From Gillisia sp. Hel_I_86 (GTDB taxonomy: Bacteria; Bacteroidota; Bacteroidia; Flavobacteriales; Flavobacteriaceae): 64,000 nt of DNA. Position 1 is the first letter of the stretch, and each line of letters begins with the position of its first letter. The notes below the pieces were generated by a model. The model made no database searches. It saw nothing but the letters and a program-made list of their open reading frames with translations, and was not told where the DNA came from. A program made the translations under genes and the position numbers. The DNA lies in contig NZ_VISE01000001.1 of NCBI RefSeq assembly GCF_007827275.1, positions 2,356,001 through 2,420,000 on the forward strand, read 5' to 3'. Of this stretch, positions 1 to 8,468 are shown in pieces.

Positions 1-1
1 A

Positions 2-1687
2 TTGGATCAGTTAAACAATGAAAAGACCGGGATTTTACAGACCGGGCCCAATCAAAACATTCCAAATAAAACATCTTCTTCCACTGAAAGAATACAAGGG
101 TTTAAGTCTCGAATTTATAATGGAGAAAACACTCTTGAAGAAACCCAAAGATCCAAGGGTTGGATAGATATTTCTGATTCCTCAAAGGGGATTAGTGTTG
201 GAATAAAAAACTTTTTTAAGGAATATCCCAAAGAACTCCAAGTAGATCACAATAATAACACTATGAGTGGCTATATCTGGCCATCTGGAATTGAACCAAT
301 GAGTTTTGAAAGAAAACATACAGAAAAAGATGGAGGAATGCTGGGTAATTTTGCACAGGGAATTACTAAAACAACAGAATTTATCTATTATTTTCATGGA
401 AAACCCGAATTAGGAAAAATAAAAAATGTGATTGACTATTCTTTGCAAGCTCCGGTTGCCCATGCTTCTCCTCAATGGTATACCCAAACTAAGGTTTACG
501 GAAACATGGCTCCTTTTTCCTCAAAACATGAAGAATTTGAAAATGCATTACAATATAAATATGATTGGTGGGCCTTTAATCAAAAATGGGAACCTTGGTA
601 TGGAATGTTCGATTATGGAGACGGAAAAAATTATTACATTGGAGAGGAATGGTACCAGTGGAACAACAATGAACCTATGGTGGATTTTCAATTATGGACT
701 AATTTTATGAGAACGGGAGATGCAAAATATTACTATTTAGCAGAAGGAATTAGTAAACATACCATGGATGTGGATAATGTTCACTGGCCGAGGAAAAGAA
801 CCTATTTAGGTCAAATCAATGATGCTGTAGACTATTGGGATTACAAAGACGAACCCGAATCCACTCCTTATTTGGGAATTGGAAGAAGACATGCAGAAGA
901 ACATTGGTATGCTCTATTGAGCGCACATGTTTGGATACAAGGATGGATAGCCTCCTATTACCTAACTGGCGATCATAGAGCTTTGGAGGTGGCAAAAATG
1001 ACAGGGGACACCTACTTAAAAAGAATTTGGGGGGAGCATGATCTAAGGGGGAGGCGTCTCTACCTTTCAGTTTTAAATTTAGTCGAACTATATGATGCAA
1101 CAAAAAGCCCAAAATATAAGAAGGAGCTAGACGAGAGAGTAGAAATAATGCTGGAGCTTCAAAAGGAGCAGGGTGGTAATATTTTAATAGATAGATATGG
1201 TTATAGCCAAACTTATGTAGTTCAAGGCCTTTATAAGTATTATCAATTAACCGGCGATGAGAGCGTTAAAAAAGCACTTTTAGACCATGCAAGATGGGTC
1301 TTAAATGTTCCTCCTTATAACCATCAGATGGAATCTTATTTGGCCACAATTTATCCATTACTTTTAGGCTATGAATTCAGTGGCAATAAAATTTACTTAA
1401 ATGAAGCCAAAAAAAGGGCTCAATATCTCAAGGTTGATAAACTTCCAAAACCAAATAATGAATTTGCTAACCAAAAAGAATATAGCCAAGCGCTACTTAA
1501 AATTTCTCACCTCCCGAAAGATATAAGCGAAAGGTTTACCAATTGGGAAACCAATCAGGGTTTAAGGGTTTTTGGGTGGACTCATGCCCACAATATTCCA
1601 TATTTACTCTACTGGTTGGATAAAGAGGTCGAGAAAGAAAAGGGAATCACCAATAGGCCCAAAACAAATAAATTTTCCGGGGAATAA
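2..1687 (+). CDS. PcRGLX/YetA-like polysaccharide-degrading enzyme, 5'-truncated by the window edge
   Basis: The frame is open from the first bases of the window, so this is the C-terminal part (about 561 residues) of a longer protein; family members are usually around 900 residues. The segment around residues 60-100 (KGISVGIKNFF, then SGYIWPSGIEPMSFER) is characteristic of the central beta-sandwich of the PcRGLX/YetA-like family. That family contains exo-acting rhamnogalacturonan lyases (PL26) and uncharacterised Bacillus YetA proteins. The C-terminal half is helix-rich with many Trp and Tyr residues, as expected of an alpha/alpha-toroid. No signal peptide can be judged because the N-terminus is missing. 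The DASS transporter follows after 43 bases. The family call is fairly firm; the exact substrate is an inference. Confidence 0.75.
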   Translation: MDQLNNEKTGILQTGPNQNIPNKTSSSTERIQGFKSRIYNGENTLEETQRSKGWIDISDSSKGISVGIKNFFKEYPKELQVDHNNNTMSGYIWPSGIEPMSFERKHTEKDGGMLGNFAQGITKTTEFIYYFHGKPELGKIKNVIDYSLQAPVAHASPQWYTQTKVYGNMAPFSSKHEEFENALQYKYDWWAFNQKWEPWYGMFDYGDGKNYYIGEEWYQWNNNEPMVDFQLWTNFMRTGDAKYYYLAEGISKHTMDVDNVHWPRKRTYLGQINDAVDYWDYKDEPESTPYLGIGRRHAEEHWYALLSAHVWIQGWIASYYLTGDHRALEVAKMTGDTYLKRIWGEHDLRGRRLYLSVLNLVELYDATKSPKYKKELDERVEIMLELQKEQGGNILIDRYGYSQTYVVQGLYKYYQLTGDESVKKALLDHARWVLNVPPYNHQMESYLATIYPLLLGYEFSGNKIYLNEAKKRAQYLKVDKLPKPNNEFANQKEYSQALLKISHLPKDISERFTNWETNQGLRVFGWTHAHNIPYLLYWLDKEVEKEKGITNRPKTNKFSGE

Positions 1688-1730
1688 GCAAGGGCTCGTG
1701 CAGTTTTTTGAAATGTATTAGAACAATAGA

Positions 1731-3221
1731 ATGATGGATAAAATGATTTTTAGCCGAAATAATATTTTAATATTAACAGGTCCTTTACTTTTCTTTTTAC
1801 TGCAGCTAAACACTCCTAACGGCATTTCAGAGCCTGCCTATGATATGTTGTGCATAACATTATGGATGGCAGTTTGGTGGGTTACAGAGGCTGTTTCTAT
1901 TAGTGTTACAGCGCTTTTGCCTATTGTGCTTTTTCCTCTAACAGGGACTGTTGACCTTGAAACCACTACAGCTTCCTATGGCAATAAATACATTTTTCTT
2001 TTTATGGGAGGCTTTATTTTGGCAATCGCAATTCAAAAATGGAACTTGCATAAAAGAATTGCTCTGAATATTATCAATTCTATTGGAACCAACATTTTTA
2101 ATATTATTTTAGGTTTTATGGTCGCGACGGCGTTCCTTTCCATGTGGATTTCTAATACAGCCACCGTGGTTATGTTGTTGCCAATGGGTCTCTCTATTAT
2201 TGCCTTATTAGAAGATAATCCATCTACTATAAAAAAAGAAAATGAGCGGTTTGGGAAAGCCTTAATGTTAGGGATGGCTTATGCTGCTTCCATAGGTGGG
2301 ATTGCGACGCTCATAGGAACTCCCCCTAATCTAATTTTTGCAGGATTTCTTAGTGAAAGTTATGGAATTGATATTTCATTTTGGCAATGGTTCAAATATG
2401 GATTTCCAATTTCAATTATTTTATTGATAATTGCATGGATCTATCTAACAAGATTTGCTTTTAATTTTAAACAAACAGAATTTCCTGGAGGTAAAAAAGA
2501 GGTGAACAAACTTTTAGCGGAATTGGGACCACTTACAAGAGAGGAAAAATCTGTGTTAGCAGTTTTCATTTTAACCGCCTTTTTCTGGATCACCCGTTCA
2601 TTTCTTTTTATGGGAATTTTTCCAAAACTTGATGATACCATTATTGCAATGGGTTTTGCCATTCTTTTATTTACAATACCGGCAAATAGCACAGGCGAAA
2701 GAATTATAACTTGGAAAGATGCTGTTAAAATGCCTTGGGGAATTATTATTTTATTTGGTGGGGGAATGGCATTGGCTGCTGGGTTCCAAGAGACTGGTTT
2801 AGCGGAGTGGTTTGGGGGACAAATTTCCTTACTACAAAATTTATCTCTCTTTTTATTGATTGTAGTGATAGTTGCTTTAGTAAATTTTTTGACAGAAGTT
2901 ACATCAAATACGGCTTCTACCGCCATGCTATTGCCAATAGTTGCTCCTGTTGCAATCGCATTGGAAATTAATCCTTATTTGCTTCTTGTAGCGACTACTA
3001 CAGCTGCCTCCTGTGCTTTTATGTTGCCAGTAGCTACCCCGCCTAATGCAGTAGTATTTAGTTCTGGCTATCTTTCAATTCCAGATATGATTAAATCAGG
3101 ATTATTCATGAATTTTATTTCAATAATTCTTTTATCGCTCGTGGTATATTTCTTACTGCCTTTTCTCTGGAATTTTGATCCTTTTGATTATAATTTTTTT
3201 AATCCCTCATCGAAGGTTTAA
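1731..3221 (+). CDS. SLC13/DASS-family sodium:carboxylate (anion) symporter
   Basis: This is a 496-residue polytopic inner-membrane protein with about 11-12 hydrophobic segments. It has the two pseudo-symmetric DASS signatures: SNT at residues 141-143 with GTPPN at 196-200, and TSNTAST around 391-397 with ATPPN at 435-439. In VcINDY-type transporters these build the sodium and dicarboxylate sites. It probably imports C4-dicarboxylates or related organic acids, sulfate being less likely. Its position between a polysaccharide enzyme and a ROK regulator suggests uptake of an acidic sugar breakdown product, which is inference. Starts at 1731 or 1734 are both possible. The last six residues (NPSSKV) and the stop codon come from a copy of interspersed repeat family A. 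Confidence 0.9.
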   Translation: MMDKMIFSRNNILILTGPLLFFLLQLNTPNGISEPAYDMLCITLWMAVWWVTEAVSISVTALLPIVLFPLTGTVDLETTTASYGNKYIFLFMGGFILAIAIQKWNLHKRIALNIINSIGTNIFNIILGFMVATAFLSMWISNTATVVMLLPMGLSIIALLEDNPSTIKKENERFGKALMLGMAYAASIGGIATLIGTPPNLIFAGFLSESYGIDISFWQWFKYGFPISIILLIIAWIYLTRFAFNFKQTEFPGGKKEVNKLLAELGPLTREEKSVLAVFILTAFFWITRSFLFMGIFPKLDDTIIAMGFAILLFTIPANSTGERIITWKDAVKMPWGIIILFGGGMALAAGFQETGLAEWFGGQISLLQNLSLFLLIVVIVALVNFLTEVTSNTASTAMLLPIVAPVAIALEINPYLLLVATTTAASCAFMLPVATPPNAVVFSSGYLSIPDMIKSGLFMNFISIILLSLVVYFLLPFLWNFDPFDYNFFNPSSKV

Positions 3222-3298
3222 TTCCCCGAGGCTTGCCTCGAATTTTTAAAAATAGTTTCCTACGCATACCTCGTGGGCTTGCCCCGAGGTTCTTGATT
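3200..3298 (+). repeat. Interspersed repeat family A, copy 1
   Basis: A unit of about 100 bp beginning AATCCCTCATCG and ending CCCCGAGGTTCTTGATT, also found at 5290, 11055 and 62361. It carries short hairpins such as CGAGGCTTGCCTCG and CCTCG...CGAGG. This copy lacks the internal TCCCGATATTTCGGGA hairpin present in copies 2 and 3. Its left end lies inside the DASS transporter gene and provides the last codons and stop. Confidence 0.85.
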
Positions 3299-3384
3299 AA
3301 TCTACCCCTTAAAGTTATAAATTAAAAAATCTCACATTTTCTAGGAGAAATTTAAAGCATAGCGGGAGTAAAAGAGCTTTAAAA

Positions 3385-4653
3385 TCAATTAAGATCTGCT
3401 TTTATAGCTGAAATTTTATCTGTGAATATTTGATTCATTACAGCAAGGGAAACTCCTAGGAGACTTGATTTCTTTCCTAGTTCTGAAAGGGTTACTTCTG
3501 TTCTATCCTTTAATTGAATCTTGGCATAGGTGTTTATGGACTGCTGAACGGGGGTGGTAATAAATTGTGCCGCTTCTGCTATTTGACCTCCAAGGATGAT
3601 CAATTCCGGGTTAAATATTTGAATCAGTATCGCAAGCCCCTTTCCTAAATTTCTACCAATTTCTGATAGTAAGTTAATTGCAAATTGATCTCCCTGATTT
3701 GCTGCTTCAATGATCAATTCTGGTTCTAAATTTTTTAAATCCTCATTTACCAACCTGCTTAGAATTGTTGGTTGACCATCAATTATACGCTCTTTGGCTT
3801 TATTGACTAAAGCTATTCCAGAGGCTATAGTTTCTAAACACCCAGCTTTTCCACAATAGCATAGAGTTCCGTTTTCCACAATAGGGATATGGCCAAATTC
3901 CCCAGCAAAACCCGATGTGCCAGTTTGTAATTTTCCTCCCATTATTATTCCCAATCCTATTCCCCAATCCATGGAGATGACCAAAACATCTTTTTTGTTC
4001 TTAGCAAGCCCAAATCTAAATTCTGCAAGACAAGCACTATTAGCATCATTGATAATGACCACTGGTTTTAAGAACTTTTTTTCTAGAGCCTCTTTTAAGG
4101 AATCCTTTTCTTGATCTTCTAGAAAATAAGTAAGATTCTTCCCTTCTTCGGTGGAAACTAATCCTGGCATACTAATGCCAATTCCCATTAATAAATTTGT
4201 ACAAATTTTTGATTTTACAATCAAGTCCTTGGCATTATCGAATAAAATATCAACAATTTTAGTATTTGCCGAAATGGTAATAGGTATCGTTTTTTCGAAT
4301 AAAATTTTGTGAGCGTTATTGAGAATAGCCATTCTAATTTTAAACCTTTCAATATGGATGCTTAGCACCAAAAATGTATTTTCTTCCAAGCCAAATAAAT
4401 CTGGCTTTCTTCCACCTATAGAATTTCCTTGTCCATTTTTTTTAACAATTTCCTCTTTGGTTAATTGGTTTAAAAGTGACATAGAAGTAGGAAGGCTAAT
4501 TTTAAAAGTATTGCAAATTTCGCTGTTAGTAGTATCTCCTTCAAAATACAGATGTTTTATAATCTTTAACTTTTGTAAAGTTTTTTTTCTTTCGATATTA
4601 CTGATGGTGCTGTCGGTATGATTTTTAAATATCAAATCCTTTAAATAAGTCAT
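3385..4653 (-). CDS. ROK-family transcriptional regulator
   Basis: This 422-residue protein has an N-terminal winged helix-turn-helix (about residues 20-75, LYFEGDTTNSEICNTFKISL region) followed by a ROK sugar-kinase-like domain. Visible signatures are DWGIGLGIIMGG, the glycine-rich GTSGFAGEFGHIP, and the zinc motif HIP...CYCGKAGCLE, typical of NagC/XylR/Mlc-type repressors that sense a sugar or phosphosugar. It is convergent with the transporter and polysaccharide enzyme and probably regulates that locus, judging from neighbourhood only. The ATG at 4653 is the first start in frame. The long non-coding region upstream could hold its promoter and operator. Confidence 0.9.
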   Translation of the reverse strand: MTYLKDLIFKNHTDSTISNIERKKTLQKLKIIKHLYFEGDTTNSEICNTFKISLPTSMSLLNQLTKEEIVKKNGQGNSIGGRKPDLFGLEENTFLVLSIHIERFKIRMAILNNAHKILFEKTIPITISANTKIVDILFDNAKDLIVKSKICTNLLMGIGISMPGLVSTEEGKNLTYFLEDQEKDSLKEALEKKFLKPVVIINDANSACLAEFRFGLAKNKKDVLVISMDWGIGLGIIMGGKLQTGTSGFAGEFGHIPIVENGTLCYCGKAGCLETIASGIALVNKAKERIIDGQPTILSRLVNEDLKNLEPELIIEAANQGDQFAINLLSEIGRNLGKGLAILIQIFNPELIILGGQIAEAAQFITTPVQQSINTYAKIQLKDRTEVTLSELGKKSSLLGVSLAVMNQIFTDKISAIKADLN

Positions 4654-5289
4654 GAATAGTTTGTATTGGACGTAACTGAGCTAGAAATCGCCCATAATTT
4701 TTATATTAACAAATTAATTTTTATCAAATTTTAAAATAAAAATTTTTTCTGATCAGAGGCGCTTAGCTTATATAAATCAAAAATAACTTTTTTTTCTTCT
4801 GCTCCTTGTTCAATTTTGGAAATTTATGGGGAGCAAGCATAATATGCTCCAAATAACACTTAGAATACTAAACTTCACTTAGATATAACAAAATTATTTT
4901 TAAATTCTCTACTTATAATAGCTATTCAAAAACCCTTGATATTGAATCATTCAAGTTTTTATTGGTCTCAAAAAAGTAGTTAAAACTATGCGCTTTAGTG
5001 CATTTCGCTTTAGCTTCTAAAAAACCTATCTTTGGGTTTATGCCAGATTAGAGAACAAATGCCCATAGCGTTTCAAGATTAGCTGCCCCTATAGGTTGGA
5101 GTGCCCAGTATCGCTACGATGTTCTAGTAGGGGGTATTTAAATACGGTGCAGGATGTTTTGCTCGAGATATGTGGCTCTCGTTATAATAGGCTGACTAAA
5201 AATTAAACACTTTTAGCAATCTATGGAAACACAAAAGAATGGTACCTGCCGAAAAAAAAGTATCAAAAAGTAAATTTCGATAAGCAATC
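4654..5289. other. Non-coding stretch, no recognisable gene
   Basis: AT-rich DNA with stop codons in all frames. A short inverted repeat GGAGCA...TGCTCC is centred near 4840. I see no convincing ORF, RNA gene or pseudogene fragment. It may contain the promoter of the ROK regulator and scraps of decayed genes. Confidence 0.5.
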
Positions 5290-5404
5290 TTTTAATCCCT
5301 CATCGAGGGTTTAATTCCCCGAGGCTTGGCTCGAATCTTTTAAAAATAGTTTCTCCCGATATTTCGGGACATACCTCGTGGGCTTGCCCCCGAGGTTCTT
5401 GATT
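5290..5404 (+). repeat. Interspersed repeat family A, copy 2
   Basis: About 115 bp and nearly identical to the copy at 11055, including three hairpins: CCCTCATCGAGGG, TCCCGATATTTCGGGA and CCTCG...CGAGG. It lies in a stretch without genes. Confidence 0.85.
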
Positions 5405-5691
5405 GTAAAGGTAGAATTATAAAAATGGCTCGACCCTGCTTTTCAAGAACATTTCCCGCCCAACAACAAAATTGTACAGGGGATCCTGTTTTTAAAATTG
5501 AAGAAAAGTGGGCTTCTGGCCCGTGAAAACAGTAGATCTATTCAATCCTAAAAACGTTTAGGACAGGATTGATGGAGGCACAACATTTGTTGATTTTAAA
5601 CGGTATTATTTAATATTAAACCTTATTACTTTATATATAAATAATCGATAATCAGTATGTTTGGGTTATTTTGTTCTATAACGGGAAAATA

Positions 5692-5736
5692 TTCATGATC
5701 CGAAGGTCACTGATCCGAGTCCCGTTCCCGCTACTA
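5692..5736 (+). pseudogene. 3'-half of an initiator tRNA(fMet) gene, degenerate (possible integration scar)
   Basis: These 45 bases align without gaps to the 3' half of bacterial initiator tRNA. They show an anticodon loop with CAT at 5694-5696, the CCGAAGGTC anticodon-stem/variable segment, a T-arm of the right length (loop TCCGAGT), the acceptor strand TCCCGCT, and an A plus CTA end. The 5' half (acceptor, D-arm, anticodon-stem partner) is absent, and the T-stem has two mismatches, so it cannot be a functional tRNA. A fragment starting at the anticodon loop is what a tRNA-targeting integrase leaves at the far end of an inserted element. A strong terminator follows directly. The match is seen; the integration history is inferred. 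Confidence 0.65.
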
Positions 5737-5738
5737 GG

Positions 5739-5770
5739 AAAACCCTTTCAGGAAACTGAGAGGGTTTTTT
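5739..5770. terminator. Bidirectional intrinsic terminator
   Basis: A 13-bp stem (AAAACCCTTTCAG paired with CTGAGAGGGTTTT, one G-U) with a GAAA tetraloop and T-tracts on both strands. It sits behind the tRNA remnant and just beyond the stop of the HTH gene on the other strand. Confidence 0.8.
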
Positions 5771-5807
5771 GGTTTTTATAAGTTTAAGACTTATAACCTA
5801 AATAAGT

Positions 5808-5999
5808 CTAATCATTCTGAAAAATTTCTTCAATATTCATATTGAATAATTTTGAAATTTTGAATGCCAAAGGTAGACTGGGATCAAACTTACCTTTTTC
5901 AATTGCATTAATCGTTTGCCTAGATACTTCCACTTTAGAAGCAAGTTGCTTCTGGGTTAATTCATGCTCTGCTCTAAGTACTTTTAGTTTATTTTTCAT
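5808..5999 (-). CDS. Small XRE-family helix-turn-helix regulator
   Basis: This 63-residue protein consists almost entirely of a Cro/C1-type HTH (residues 4-58), including TQKQLASKVEVSRQTINAIEKGK. It resembles the YozG-type mini-regulators that are often coupled to a small membrane protein. Its ATG overlaps the end of the upstream membrane-protein gene by 4 bp, so the two are translationally coupled. The pair probably forms a self-regulating two-gene unit. The regulated target is unknown. Confidence 0.85.
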   Translation of the reverse strand: MKNKLKVLRAEHELTQKQLASKVEVSRQTINAIEKGKFDPSLPLAFKISKLFNMNIEEIFQND

Positions 6000-6409
6000 C
6001 GGTATCTAGAATTTCCAATAAGGATTCCAGCCATATAGGTCACACCAATTAGTATTACTAAATGTGAAATCTCTGCGTTATAGCTAATTATATTTGTTTG
6101 GTCCAAGGAGGAATAGGAAATACCGGCTACTACCGCAAGGCCAAGTGCAATTCCAATTGCTTCCAATTGAATTTTGCGTTGTAGTTCATCCAATCCCTTG
6201 ATATGCCTAACATTCGCTAATATCATTCCAATTCCAACGATAAAATTAACCAAGATAGCAATGATGATAGCTACATCATTTCCTTTCCATATGAGCAATG
6301 ATCCAAAAGTGCTTATCGCCAAGGTTAATACCCACGCTCCGGTCCATACAGCCAAATTAATAGTGTTTTTCTTTGTGAGCACAACTCGTGTTTCTTCTTT
6401 TCCCTTCAT
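5996..6409 (-). CDS. Four-helix membrane protein coupled to the HTH regulator
   Basis: A 137-residue protein with four predicted membrane helices (about residues 17-40, 46-68, 80-102, 113-133). A cytoplasmic segment DELQRKIQLEA lies between helices 2 and 3, a motif I associate with small membrane proteins paired with YozG-like HTH regulators. There is no signal peptide or enzymatic motif. The gene order membrane protein then HTH, with a 4-bp overlap, makes them one operon. Function is unknown; a role as membrane-bound sensor or anti-regulator is only a possibility. Confidence 0.7.
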   Translation of the reverse strand: MKGKEETRVVLTKKNTINLAVWTGAWVLTLAISTFGSLLIWKGNDVAIIIAILVNFIVGIGMILANVRHIKGLDELQRKIQLEAIGIALGLAVVAGISYSSLDQTNIISYNAEISHLVILIGVTYMAGILIGNSRYR

Positions 6410-6591
6410 AATTTATAATTTTTAGATGTAAAGTTTGTTTTACAAACATATAAATAATAATTCAATTATGGCAAGTTTTGATTACAAAATGTAAATAAAA
6501 CTTTACTTTTTATTTTTTAAATGGGTTAAAGTCTAAAGGCTCGTTAAATTGTAATATTGGAAGCTTGATTTTTCAAATCATTCTGTGCCAA

Positions 6592-6863
6592 TTGTTAAAG
6601 TTACTTTTCGTAAGATTCATATATTTTGGTATAATCGTTCTAATATTCTTAATTCCAAGGAAACCCATAGGAGAAAACAATAATGCGGAGGCTTTACTGC
6701 TTGATACTGGTATCGGAGCTGTTTTTGGTGGACTGGCGCTATAGTCAATAGGGATTTAGGCAAGAAAACAAGAAAAGTATTCTTTAGAATTACGGCGCAA
6801 GGGGCTTTGTGTGGTTATTTGGTTTATGAAGGTAAAATGTTAGTAGGTGAAATTCCAATTTGA
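6592..6863 (+). pseudogene. Frameshifted small membrane protein
   Basis: From 6592 one frame encodes a hydrophobic segment (LLFVRFIYFGIIVLIFLIP) followed by RKPIGENNNAEALLLDTGIG and AVFGGLA, then hits a stop at 6742. Shifting frame near 6738 continues sensibly as AIVNRDLGKKTRKVFFR, then ITAQGALCGYLVYEGKM, ending at 6861-6863. No ATG lies at the front in either frame. The smooth join across the shift indicates a once-intact membrane protein of about 90 residues now inactivated by an indel. I do not recognise the family. Confidence 0.6.
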
Positions 6864-7097
6864 GATTAATTCGTTCGCACAATTTCTAAATTCAGTAGGT
6901 ACTTCAATAATCTAAAATCCTTCTTTAAACAGAAATTTTTAGGAACAATGGAGCCTGAACATGGATCCGTTTTTGCCTAAGCGGCAACAAACGTCCTACC
7001 ATAAGATTACCGATATTGGCGGTGCGTTTTTATAGGATTAATTTGGGTTTAACATATTTTAAGTTTTCATTTTTAAATTGTGTTCTTAAAGTCGTGT
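6864..7097. other. Intergenic stretch without a recognisable gene
   Basis: Separates the membrane-protein pseudogene from the GNAT gene on the other strand. No ORF of convincing composition and no obvious terminator was seen. Confidence 0.4.
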
Positions 7098-7382
7098 TTA
7101 TGCCAAGACGTCTCCTAAGTTTTTATCCTTATCGAACCTGCTTTTTGTATAAGGGCAAAGTGGAATGATTTTTAAGTTGTTTTTCCGCGCATACGCAACG
7201 CCTTCCATTACCAGTTGTTTTGCAAATCCTCGGCCGCCAAATTTTTCCTCCACACTGGTATGGTCAATTATAAATTTTTCCTTATCTGCCCAGGTATAAG
7301 TCATTTCCCCAGCGAATTCATCATTTTCATAAATGATAAACCGGCCCTTTTTACCATTATCTTCTCGTTCTATTTTTGCCAT
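7098..7382 (-). CDS. Small GNAT-type N-acetyltransferase (YjdJ/NATD1-like)
   Basis: A 94-residue single-domain protein. It shows the short GNAT core typical of YjdJ/NATD1-like proteins: FIIYENDEFAGEMTY, DHTSVEEKFGGRGFAKQLV (the acetyl-CoA pyrophosphate loop GGRGFA) and a C-terminal IIPLCPYTKSRF segment. The length equals the family norm, so it looks complete. The substrate is unknown. It is followed after 56 bp, in the direction away from its start, by the DUF5996 remnant on the same strand, which may once have been in one transcript with it. Confidence 0.88.
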   Translation of the reverse strand: MAKIEREDNGKKGRFIIYENDEFAGEMTYTWADKEKFIIDHTSVEEKFGGRGFAKQLVMEGVAYARKNNLKIIPLCPYTKSRFDKDKNLGDVLA

Positions 7383-7438
7383 AATTTTTTGTTTTTATAA
7401 TTTATTGATTTTTTTGGAAGTTGGAGAACCAATATTTT

Positions 7439-8154
7439 CTACCAAATCCTTTCTATTCTTCTCAATCCATCACGCCTGTACAATTCCAAATTTTTTGCTT
7501 CAATATTCCAATTGGCTTTTTTGGCTCCCGTCTGGTAGGTCGCTTCTAAAAACCCAAGCAAATCTTTTTTCGGATTCCCTGTATGCAACAAGTTTTTGTA
7601 TTTTAGAATAGCCATAGGACTACCGTTGTTATGAATCCATTCTGCAGAAGAATGTTTTATGGCATCTTCTTCCAAACCATCGGGCGAAGGAAAAGTATAG
7701 GAATGGGAAACCGGTTCTGGAATATTTTTATCGCCTGGCCAAAAGCCAAAACTGATGTATTCGTAAGTGTAAACATCTTTATCCGAGATTCGTGCATCCG
7801 CCGCCGTAGGTGGTGCTTCATTACCAGAGAATCGTGCTACTGCTAAATCCATAGAATGCCAATAAAGATGAACCGGACAGGTTTTTCCGTAAAAACGACC
7901 GCTGAATTCTTTAAAAATATTGTTTATCCATAGCAGTGCCCTCCCTAACTCCTTGGTGTAATCGGTATCATAGTGATGGTATTCTGTGATTTCATCAAAG
8001 GGCTTGTCAATACTCAAATCAAAAGGGACATCCACAATGGAAACCGAAATATTGAGTTTTTGGATTATCCCCATAGGCTTTTGATAAGAATTTGCAACAG
8101 TAAGCTTGTCGTGAATGTCTTGTACTTGAAATGGTTACGTGTATTATCCGCCAT
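7439..8154 (-). pseudogene. DUF5996 family gene with an N-terminal deletion and frameshift
   Basis: The open frame 8074-7439 encodes 211 residues with clear DUF5996 features (FKEFSGRFYGKTCPVHLYWHS, DLAVARFSGNEAPP, SFGFWPGD). It lacks roughly the first 80-100 residues seen in complete family members. Upstream on the same strand an ATG at 8154 begins MADNTRNHF, a normal-looking N-terminus, which then runs out of frame. The family frame resumes as FQVQDIHDKLTVANSYQKPMG before the ATG at 8074. An internal deletion that also shifted the frame explains this. The shortened product might still be made, but the gene is most likely inactive. Confidence 0.7.
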
Positions 8155-8468
8155 AATGGTTAGATTTAACAAACTAAAAATACTTAAAATTTATTGGGTG
8201 AATATATGATAAAAGTCAGGTTTTTTGAAAAAATATTGGGAAAAGCAAGGATTTTAAGGGCAAGTAAAACGAAGAGCTGTTCTTGAAATATATCCATCTC
8301 AAATTACAATCTTTTTTTGGAAACTGATGTAAGTCATATTCTGTTAATTTAACATATAGGTAATTTGCAGCTATCGCTGCCAAGAGAGATCGAGTGAAGT
8401 GTCAAAAATGATATTCCGATCAAACTTTATTTATGAAAAATTCAATCTCTAATTAAATAGTTGCCAAA

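Noticed and set aside
2441-2926. 161-codon frame on the minus strand
   Set aside because: It lies fully antisense to the conserved DASS transporter and has no domain features; it is a shadow frame.
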